In this document: one piece after another, positions 56,024-64,000 of the stretch
Position numbering within the stretch: position 1 is the stretch's first letter
Layout: each line of letters starts with the position of its first letter
Origin: an uncultured Ruminiclostridium sp.
GTDB lineage: Bacteria; Bacillota; Clostridia; Oscillospirales; Ruminococcaceae
NCBI GenBank assembly: GCA_947594425.1
Contig: CANQED010000008.1
Location: 45,264 to 109,263, forward strand
Direction: 5' to 3'
DNA: 64,000 nucleotides
Notes under the pieces: generated by a model
Told to the model about the DNA's origin: nothing
Database searches by the model: none
Seen by the model: only the letters and a program-made list of their open reading frames with translations
Made by a program: the position numbers and the translations under genes

Positions 56024-58540
56024 TTATTCGGCAGGGCTCTTAATTTCAGCAAAAAAGCTTATACTCGAGTAGCTGTTTTGCTCGGAGAATATGCGGTCGA
56101 GGTTTTCGGGGTCAAGCTCGACAAGATATTTGCGGCTTGTCTCCTCTATCTCCCTATACGCATTCATTCCGCACTCAAACTGCATCTTATCGGGGATAAA
56201 GCTGAATACCTTTCGCCCCAGATAAATAAAATCAAACACGAACGACGAAAAGTCGGTGATGAACATCTCGTACTGCTCTATCGGGACGGCCGTGTCCACT
56301 ATTTTCACCCGCTGTGAGCGTATATCAAAGCAGTCGCGGTACACCTCGAATATGGGGTGCAGCTTAAAGTCGAGGGTGTAATCGTTTTGCCTAAGCAGCT
56401 CGTCCAATTTCTCGCTGTTTAGAAAGTCCGATATATTCTTAAAATAATCGGACGAGATAAAAAGACTTTTCAGCGGCTGCCATTTTCCGTCTATGTCGGG
56501 TCCTATCAGATACTGCCGCCAGCTCGGGGCGAAGAGTATCTTCTTTTGCGGCTTTGCCGAAACGTCGAGCATTTTCAGCCTCGGCATAAGCCGGGGGATA
56601 ACGTCCTCTTTTCTGAACCGATATTTCTCGCAAAAAAGCTTTTGCTCATAGTCCGTCGATACGGTCACCTTGTCCGCAGTTATCATTTCGGGCGTGTACT
56701 TCCACGGCAGGCTTGCGTGAAGTATGCCGTGCTGTATATATTCCACCTCAAAATCAAAAAAATCCGAATAAAGGTAAAGCTCCTCGGCGGGAAATGGGAA
56801 TATATTTATATCCTCGATGTACGCGGTCACTATCCTTTTGCAGGCAAGGAGATACAGCTTGTGCTCGGCGCTGCCGAACGGGACAAGGTCGCGTTTGTCT
56901 ATTTTAGGGAAAGCAAACTCGCCCTGCGGCATTTTATCATCATAAATATAAATACGGCGCACCCCGTCAGCCTTAAAATAATCCTCTTTAAATCTGTACC
57001 AGCCGTTGTCCCTCCCTACGCCGCGGCAGTCATAATAAAGGCAAATGTCCGCCTTACAGCGTAATGCCGCCGCCTTTTTGCGTATACGTTTCATTTTGGA
57101 TGAAAGCAGTGGGGCGGCGCTGTTATTTAAAAGCGCCTCGCGGCAAGTAAGCGCGGAGCGTGTAAACCGCGCGTTTTGTTTATCAAAATCCAACACGATC
57201 TGACCAATGGGCGCGGTATATCTTTCGGTATAGTGAGAAAAGGGCGATTTCGGCATAAAATAATAACTGCACGGGTACTCGTACCCGCCGAGGGCAACGG
57301 AAAAGCTCAGCCGCTCGAACGCCCGTATATCGGTTTCAAGGCAGAACGCGTAAAAGCTTTGCGTTTTTGTCCTGCACAAATAATAGCTGTGTGCGGAGTC
57401 GTACAGCTCCTGCTCTTCGCGCCTGCCGTTTATCTCGGCGTACAGCGTCGGCTTTTCGGCAAACAGCAGCACAGCGGATTTGATAAACCCTCTGAAGATA
57501 AACGTACCGCCGTCCTCTCTTATCCTTGTCACGACTATTTCAAAATCCTTTTGCGAAAGGATAACGCCGCTGTCGTCCTTTAGTCCGAACCGCTCGGGCT
57601 CGCAAAACACGCCGACATTGTTATTAGGCTTCATTTTCAGCCAATAATATTTATGGAAAAAATTTATATCGGGGTGCTCAAGTATTACCGAATTATCCAC
57701 CCTGCTCAGCAGCGATTTTATCCTGCCGAGTGCGTTATCAAACTGCGCTCCCTTGTAATGGTAGGGGTAGAGGATATTAGAGCGCAGCTTCCACGCGAGG
57801 TCGTTTATGTACAAGCCTTGATACGCCTTAGGGACGGGGTCGAGATTTGAGAACATATCCTCGAACATTTTCATCGACTGCTCAAAAATATAGCACGAGC
57901 CGCTCAATTTGCCCGAGGACGACGTTTCCGCCCGATTGTAGATGTATTTTGCGTCGGCACAAAAGCCTATTTTGAGCTTGTCCTTGGTGACCTCATAGCA
58001 GTACCGCTGATCCTCTGAAAAGGTCATTTTGTCGTCAAACAAAACGTTATTCTCAAAGCGGTTGCGTACCATAATATTCATGGTCGTCTGACCGATATAC
58101 GGCATTTCGTTAAGGTCGTATATCCCCGAGTACGTCATATATTTATATCGAAAATGCGGCGCAAGAACAACGCCGTGATAGTGAGTCTCTATGGGATAAG
58201 TGACAAGGTTGCATATATCCCCGCACTCCTCGAAAAACTCATACAGCCTGTCCGCACTGCCGTCGGCAAGGCTGTCGTCCGCGTCAAGGAAAAGTATATA
58301 CTTCCCCCTCGCCGCTTTTATCCCCGCGTTGCGCGTATCCGACACGCCCGTGTGCGGCTTGTCGATAAAACGGATATGATCGTACTGCCGCTCAAGCCTG
58401 CGGCATATCTCCGCTGTGTCGTCGGTCGACCCGTCGTTGACTAAGAGAAGCTCGAACGGGGTGCGGAGCTTATTGGCTAAAGCTGCCACGCCTGAAAGAT
58501 AAGCGGAGGAGTTGTAGAGGGGGATGATGATCGATAAAAT
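56024..58540 (-). CDS. GT2 glycosyltransferase fused to CDP-glycerol glycerophosphotransferase-like domain
   Basis: 'NDGSTDDTAEICRRLE...LFLDADDSLADG' and C-terminal 'ITADKVTVSTDYEQKLFCEKYRF...KILFAPSWRQYL...FITDFSSFVFDFIYLGRKV'. Frame continues upstream of the track start (58489) to encode KIVILSIIIPLYNSSAYLSGV; exact start uncertain. Confidence 0.75.
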   Translation of the reverse strand: MLSIIIPLYNSSAYLSGVAALANKLRTPFELLLVNDGSTDDTAEICRRLERQYDHIRFIDKPHTGVSDTRNAGIKAARGKYILFLDADDSLADGSADRLYEFFEECGDICNLVTYPIETHYHGVVLAPHFRYKYMTYSGIYDLNEMPYIGQTTMNIMVRNRFENNVLFDDKMTFSEDQRYCYEVTKDKLKIGFCADAKYIYNRAETSSSGKLSGSCYIFEQSMKMFEDMFSNLDPVPKAYQGLYINDLAWKLRSNILYPYHYKGAQFDNALGRIKSLLSRVDNSVILEHPDINFFHKYYWLKMKPNNNVGVFCEPERFGLKDDSGVILSQKDFEIVVTRIREDGGTFIFRGFIKSAVLLFAEKPTLYAEINGRREEQELYDSAHSYYLCRTKTQSFYAFCLETDIRAFERLSFSVALGGYEYPCSYYFMPKSPFSHYTERYTAPIGQIVLDFDKQNARFTRSALTCREALLNNSAAPLLSSKMKRIRKKAAALRCKADICLYYDCRGVGRDNGWYRFKEDYFKADGVRRIYIYDDKMPQGEFAFPKIDKRDLVPFGSAEHKLYLLACKRIVTAYIEDINIFPFPAEELYLYSDFFDFEVEYIQHGILHASLPWKYTPEMITADKVTVSTDYEQKLFCEKYRFRKEDVIPRLMPRLKMLDVSAKPQKKILFAPSWRQYLIGPDIDGKWQPLKSLFISSDYFKNISDFLNSEKLDELLRQNDYTLDFKLHPIFEVYRDCFDIRSQRVKIVDTAVPIEQYEMFITDFSSFVFDFIYLGRKVFSFIPDKMQFECGMNAYREIEETSRKYLVELDPENLDRIFSEQNSYSSISFFAEIKSPAE

Positions 58541-58575
58541 TACAATCTTCCTTTCTATGTTTTATTAATTGTACA

Positions 58576-59395
58576 TCAAGTATAAAAAGCGAATCGGTTT
58601 TTATCGCTTTTAAGAGTACTTCTTATAATGTTCAATTTATTTACGGCAGATAGATTTTCAGAAAATAGTCTATCTATTTTATCAAAATCAATATATGCAT
58701 TTATATCATATAAAAATACTCTATCATTATTCTGACATATATCAACTCTTTCAATATCTTTATCAGTAAATATATGCGTATATTCCCAGAAAATTTTTTG
58801 CTTTATCTGTCTGCAAGGATTTCCCGCCGCGATGCAATTTGAATCTATTTTTTTATTTGAAATTACAGATTCGGCACCGATAACACTCCCGGAATGTATT
58901 CGACATCCTTTCAACAACAACGTTCCTTGACCTATCCAGACGCTGTCACCTATAAAAATACTTTTGCTGTGATTTATCCTTTTGCGCGAATCAATAGAAT
59001 AAATCAAATGAGAATCCGAGGTAGCAAATTCAACGTTCTCTGCAATATGGCACCTGTCGCCAATAAAAATATGCTTTTGCTCCGAACATTTTAATTTCGT
59101 CGGATTACCATTAGGATTAAAATAATTTTCTTTTCCAATATATAATACTGAATTGTTGCAAACATCCGCTTTTATGCAAATATTTTTCCCGTTACCTATA
59201 TAAATTAAAGCGTTATCTCCACTGAAAACAATGCTGCTTTTTTCAATGACGCGTTTTCCTCAAAAAACAAAACATTATTTTTTCCTAAAAAAGTAATTGA
59301 AGAATTTATAAGAACAGGTTTGATGCCTATCAACATATTATCCTTTAATTCAATTGGTTTTAATGTGTCTGTAACTTGTTCCAAAACAAAATCCC
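58576..59395 (-). pseudogene. Hexapeptide-repeat acyltransferase, apparently frameshifted
   Basis: ORF 58576..59007 continues upstream in frame (VIEKSSIVFSGDNALIYIGNGKNICIKADVCNNSVLYIGKENYFNPNGNPTKLKCSEQKHIFIGDRCHIAENVEFATSDSHLIYS) and joins ...FLGKNNVLFFEENA in another frame near 59250. Confidence 0.7.
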
Positions 59396-59447
59396 CTCTT
59401 TTTATGTAAACCTTATATTTTATTAGTTACTTCAATAAAGTGTCAAG

Positions 59448-59840
59448 CACTATTTTTGTATCTTCTCAAAATTATTTTCCACAAGCAGTTTTCTCACTCT
59501 GCTTGCGCTAACTACTCCGCCGTCTTGCTCTTTCCTCGGAATCCCACTCCGTACTTAGGCAGTATCATTTCCATTGTCTCATTATACTGTCTTGTAACAA
59601 TGTCGACAGGCTCTTTCTAATCTGAAAAGCTCAACGTCCATACTCGGGTTTACTGTGCTGCCCGCCGCTCGTCTTTAATGAAATAGCCCGAGGATGTAAG
59701 CGCCGAGATTATCAATTATACGATTGAGAGAACCGTAATATTTTTAATGGCGCAGTACTTTCTTTCACAAGATAATCCTGTCTGCAAACGGAAATATGCT
59801 CTGTCCTCTTATACTGAAAAAATGTACAGCCGCTCTACCC
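59448..59840 (-). pseudogene. Degraded duplicate of the CitC-like C-terminal region
   Basis: Alignable by eye to 63590-63985 (shared 'ctttctcactctgcttgc', 'gtactTAGGCAGTATC', 'tccatactcggg', 'atagcccgagga(t/a)cgtaagcgccgagatta') but with indels and no ORF. Confidence 0.8.
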
Positions 59841-59984
59841 TGCTCGCGGCATATATTCCGCAGCGTTATCGGCAGATACGTCGTATAGAAAGAAAAGCTT
59901 TAAGTGGTTGCGAAACTTTTTAACTATGTTATAAATATTGTTTACCCTATATATGATCTATTCATATTAACTTAACATAGAGTT

Positions 59985-62900
59985 TTAATGTTCAGTAGTT
60001 AATTCTGACCCTTCACGTTTTATTAATAATTTTGGATCGCCAAAAGAATCTACATTGATACTGTCAATCACTCTTAACTGCTTTTTACTGTACACCACAA
60101 TATTAAGCCCTCTTCTATTTGCTGAGTATTCATTGCCATTGATTATTATGCTGGATTTTGTGTAATGCCTTTTGTCCATAGCACAGCTAAAAATATAGCA
60201 ATTATTCTTTAAAGGAAGAGAACCGTATTTTGACTTTACTTCTTCGTTTTCTAAAAAATTTTCAGTACCGGGGGTATCTTCAAAACAATATGTTATTCCT
60301 ACTCCGTCCCAATTATTCGACAGCTTTTCTTTACATATATTTTTATCTATATCTACTACAGCTATATAACTTAACCTCCAAACTTTAGATAAGTCCTCTT
60401 TCAATCCTAAAAGGTGTCGGCTTTCAAACTCATTCCAGTATTTATTGGCAGAATCACACACCGAAATAAAAATAACAATGTCTCGTAAATTTATAATCTC
60501 TTTCACATACTCATTAAGATTTTGAGACTTAATTATAGGCAAGTCTACTTTTGAAAACAATGTATCACTTTTGAATAAATCCCCTTTTATGAAATACTTT
60601 GCTTCTTCTATTACATTAAAACTAAGATTGTCCTTTTCTTCGTCGGTATAAGCTGCAATAAAAGCTCCTCCCATATAATGCTGAATACGCGTATCTAAGC
60701 TAAACGGCTCATGATGATAAAATGGAATTCTGTTATTAAAGTTAACGGCAAATCTAAAGCTGTATTCACTGTTTAGAAAAGCTACCAGAATAAACTTAAA
60801 TTGAATATCAAGCCATAGAAACGTATCCATCATTCCGCTTTGAACACCGACAATCAGAGAACCGAGCTGTCCCAACGCAAGAATGACATCAACTCCTTCA
60901 TCTAAAGGAACTGTGTTTTCAAGGGGCTGTTCACCGAGACCTACATTTGTAAAAACAGTATATCCGTAATCTGTAAATTCTTTTACAGCTTGGCTCCAAC
61001 ATTTTAAATCGATATTTGAAGATGATTGTGCATAGGGAAACATTATAATTATTTTATCGGCAGTTGTATTATATTGTTTAATTATTTGTTCGGCTTTATT
61101 TACCGAAGTCGCACAAATAACTGACGGGAACCGATATATTTCCGGATTGTCTTTTACATATTCTTCCGGAAGCGAATATGAGGTACAAATATTTTCCTCT
61201 GCCCAGCTAATAAACAAATTGTTTGTATCATAAAATAAATTTCCGTCATTCAATTCGGATTTAGCATATATATTGAGCAATTGGATCTGCTCTTTAGGTA
61301 AAGTAATAACATCATCTACATCGGCGAACATCTTAATATAACCAGATAAGTTAGACGATGTAATGACTGTTATTTTTTTAATATTTTCTTTTTTTACAGT
61401 TTTTCGGTATGCTTTAAAATAAGAAATAAAAGGCATTGCCCTTGTTATATCGCCTAAATGAACACACTTTATAAAATAATAATGACCGACGTCGTTCATA
61501 ATATATTTTTCAGCTATTTTAAATCCGCTTATATAATTTTTGATCTTATTATAGAATGAATACTTCTTAATAAAGATTTCATTATTTTCAAGTGCAAAAA
61601 AACAAGCTGAACTAATATTTTTTAATTCGTCCCCTTTGTCTACAGACAGTTCGCTTTTAATTGCAGCAAGCTCTGACATATTATCAAAGTTAACGGCAAT
61701 ACCTTTTTTATAAAATAATTGTTCATCGTCATCCATATTGTCAATACACTGAAGAGCGATTTTGCCTGAAAATGAAGCGGGCTTCCAATCACTATCAGTG
61801 GTACGAAGTACAAAGCTTTCGTTTTCAAGTAATTCTTTATAGTTGATATAATTAAGGCTCTCCTCAAATTCAACAAAATCTTTAAACAGTATAGTGATTG
61901 GTATACCGGCGTCTCCTTTTTTTGATTTGGTCACATAAAATTCTATATTTGAAATCAGCGAGGGAGCTTCGCTTATAGAACATACATACCCGTTTTTTAT
62001 AATTTCTGTATAATCAGCAATATTTTTTGGCTCTTTTAATTCTTTACTAAAATAATGTTTATTTATATCTATTGCTATATAATTTCCAACTCCTATATAT
62101 ACATATACCTTATTTTCAGTTATTTCATTTAATTTACTTTGCAGTTCGGGCATAATATATGGATAGGTTTTCAAATATTCTATATTGTCATATTTAAAAT
62201 TATACGCTTGTTTTAAAATCGTGCACTCTTTATTATTTAGTATGCTTTCAATAATTTTCTCAAATTCCGATTGCTTATTTAAATTTATACACAACATATA
62301 TAAAGCAATGAAATCATTGATATTTGTCTTCATATATTTAAAATAAAGATCAATCAGTGCGTAATCTACATCAATGCTATTACCGTCTTCCAATTGTTGA
62401 ATAATATCTATTACATAATCAGATAAAGTAATAGAGTTGTAGCTATTTAAAAATGACTTAAGCCGAATAAGCGAGGCAAAAAAACTATTATCTCCGTTTG
62501 CGTTTAACTGTGTTATAGTTAACCATTTATTTTCTATCATATTTAAACTGTTTTTGTTATTTGTAATAATGTTGCTGTTGAACTTATTAGATATATTTAT
62601 AGCAAGGGGATTATGATACTTGCATATATGTGTTTTAAATGGTTTTAAATTTCCTTTTACAATGTCTGCTATTTGATCCGCTATAACTTTATATGCTTCT
62701 TCACTCATAACAGCATATGGAATAAGGCAAGAATTATATCCGTAAGGAATAAAATTAAAGTGAGAATTTATGCATAAACAATTTGTTTTTTCTATAAAAT
62801 AACGATCTACCTCGTCAATAAAATTTCTATATTCAGACGCCCGTTTATCAAAATTTTTTATGTTATTATCATAATCAATATACCACGATGCTGAATTGGT

Positions 62901-63446
62901 CTTAACGAGTATAATATGTTCGTGGTCATATTCTCTTTGAATAGCTTCAATAAATTTATCATAATAAAATTTCCAGTTAACACTTTTATAAAAAGGAGCG
63001 GAATATTTGACGGTATCCTTGTCTGATTTTATTTCTTTTATAAATCGATTAACAGGCCAAATATCCGAATAAAGATTACCATGATATTCATATAGGTTAT
63101 AGAAAATAGATGTGTTCATTACAAGGACATATTGAGAATCAGCTTTAATGTCGTTTGGTTTTCCAGCTTTATCTAAATATATTGTTTGATTAACTTCATC
63201 CGGATTGTTGGATATTCTTTTACCAAAATCTTTCCAAATGTTTAAAACGGATCCTTTAGAAAAAATTAACGGATCATGAATATCAAAAGCATATTTTTTT
63301 ATAATATTATCATCCGGCTCGCCTTCTATAACAAACGGGCTGCACCCATCAAATAAATTTGAAATATAAATATTCTTTCCCTTAAAATATTTTTGCAGTG
63401 GATTTAAATAATTTCCAACGGCATGTATTTTTACTTTATGACTCAT
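59985..63446 (-). CDS. Large protein with GT9/heptosyltransferase-like and DUF6270-like regions
   Basis: 1153 aa. 'YYFIKCVHLGDITRAMPFISYFKAYRKT...IIIMFPYAQSSSNIDLKCWSQAVKEFTDYGYTVFTNVG...DVILALGQLGSLIVGVQSGMMD'. AT-rich relative to flanks. Confidence 0.6.
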   Translation of the reverse strand: MSHKVKIHAVGNYLNPLQKYFKGKNIYISNLFDGCSPFVIEGEPDDNIIKKYAFDIHDPLIFSKGSVLNIWKDFGKRISNNPDEVNQTIYLDKAGKPNDIKADSQYVLVMNTSIFYNLYEYHGNLYSDIWPVNRFIKEIKSDKDTVKYSAPFYKSVNWKFYYDKFIEAIQREYDHEHIILVKTNSASWYIDYDNNIKNFDKRASEYRNFIDEVDRYFIEKTNCLCINSHFNFIPYGYNSCLIPYAVMSEEAYKVIADQIADIVKGNLKPFKTHICKYHNPLAINISNKFNSNIITNNKNSLNMIENKWLTITQLNANGDNSFFASLIRLKSFLNSYNSITLSDYVIDIIQQLEDGNSIDVDYALIDLYFKYMKTNINDFIALYMLCINLNKQSEFEKIIESILNNKECTILKQAYNFKYDNIEYLKTYPYIMPELQSKLNEITENKVYVYIGVGNYIAIDINKHYFSKELKEPKNIADYTEIIKNGYVCSISEAPSLISNIEFYVTKSKKGDAGIPITILFKDFVEFEESLNYINYKELLENESFVLRTTDSDWKPASFSGKIALQCIDNMDDDEQLFYKKGIAVNFDNMSELAAIKSELSVDKGDELKNISSACFFALENNEIFIKKYSFYNKIKNYISGFKIAEKYIMNDVGHYYFIKCVHLGDITRAMPFISYFKAYRKTVKKENIKKITVITSSNLSGYIKMFADVDDVITLPKEQIQLLNIYAKSELNDGNLFYDTNNLFISWAEENICTSYSLPEEYVKDNPEIYRFPSVICATSVNKAEQIIKQYNTTADKIIIMFPYAQSSSNIDLKCWSQAVKEFTDYGYTVFTNVGLGEQPLENTVPLDEGVDVILALGQLGSLIVGVQSGMMDTFLWLDIQFKFILVAFLNSEYSFRFAVNFNNRIPFYHHEPFSLDTRIQHYMGGAFIAAYTDEEKDNLSFNVIEEAKYFIKGDLFKSDTLFSKVDLPIIKSQNLNEYVKEIINLRDIVIFISVCDSANKYWNEFESRHLLGLKEDLSKVWRLSYIAVVDIDKNICKEKLSNNWDGVGITYCFEDTPGTENFLENEEVKSKYGSLPLKNNCYIFSCAMDKRHYTKSSIIINGNEYSANRRGLNIVVYSKKQLRVIDSINVDSFGDPKLLIKREGSELTTEH

Positions 63447-63544
63447 TTTTCCTCCTTAAATTCTTGGAACTATTTAAGCATACGGGAGTCAAGTTAAAGA
63501 CTGCGAGTTGTTTAAAATCCGATGTTAAAAAGTGTAGATATGGT

Positions 63545-64000
63545 TTAAAATTTATCGGTAAGATAACTCAAAGTCGACATAGGCACCAACTTTCCGATCT
63601 CCTCAAAATTCTTCTCCTCGAGCAGCTTTCTCACTCTGCTTGCAGAGATCACGCCGCCGTCCTGCTCTTTCCTCGGGATAACTTCAAATTTTACTCCGTA
63701 CTTAGGCAGTATCCTCGCCATCGTCTCGTTATACTGCCTTGTTACGTTGTCGAGGGGCTCTTCGCCTGCAAAGCGGACCGTTATCCCGAGCTGAGGCGCT
63801 ATTTCCTTTCCGAAAAGTTCCACGTCCATACTCGGGTCTATCGTGCTGTCCTGCAATTCCGCTTTATTAAAATAGCCCGAGAACGTAAGCGCCGAGATTA
63901 TGAATTTACCGCTGGGGAGGACTGTGACATTTTTAAGGTCGGCGGTGCCTTTTCTCACAAGCTCTATCCTGTCCGCAAACGGGAATATGCTCTTGTCCTC
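63545..64000 (-). CDS. Citrate lyase ligase C-terminal (CitC-like nucleotidyltransferase) domain, partial at the right edge
   Basis: EDKSIFPFADRIELVRKGTADLKNVTVLPSGKFIISALTFSGYFNK...VISASRVRKLLEEKNFEEIGKLVP; frame open to 64000. Confidence 0.8.
   Translation of the reverse strand, partial: EDKSIFPFADRIELVRKGTADLKNVTVLPSGKFIISALTFSGYFNKAELQDSTIDPSMDVELFGKEIAPQLGITVRFAGEEPLDNVTRQYNETMARILPKYGVKFEVIPRKEQDGGVISASRVRKLLEEKNFEEIGKLVPMSTLSYLTDKF

Overview
About 43.7 kb of a temperate siphophage-like prophage with almost every gene on the minus strand, followed by ~20 kb of ordinary Firmicutes-type host chromosome. The prophage runs off the left edge. From its right end it reads: integrase (+), small early and membrane genes, a replisome, nucleases, a large protein with an RNA-polymerase DFDGD motif, a terminase/portal/capsid block, tail genes and a tape measure. 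The host part carries GGGtGRT protein, a NifU-like protein, NUDIX, GH5/GH43/GH5 glycosidases, alanine racemase, an LCP-like protein, wall-polymer glycosyltransferases and a CitC-like ligase. Three observations stand out. (1) A fixed-length 25-bp motif, CGCAAAAnnnACAA-N6-TTATGR on the minus strand, occurs at least nine times, always just upstream of early genes. The same phage encodes a single-chain DFDGD-type RNA polymerase candidate with HTH segments and an N-terminal 'MHYGMPRRSGRYPWGSG' motif. Together these suggest a phage RNAP, possibly virion-delivered, with its own early promoters. (2) Four proteins in the head/packaging block share an N-terminal 'YHHGILGQKWG(V)RR' tag. Two of them carry a papain-fold deamidase-like (Tox-PL) Cys/His/Asp pattern, and each of those is followed directly by a small protein that may be its immunity partner. 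(3) A 1348-aa polypeptide appears to fuse an SF3 helicase, an AEP-like primase and a family B DNA polymerase. All family calls were made by eye from motifs; no database search was run.
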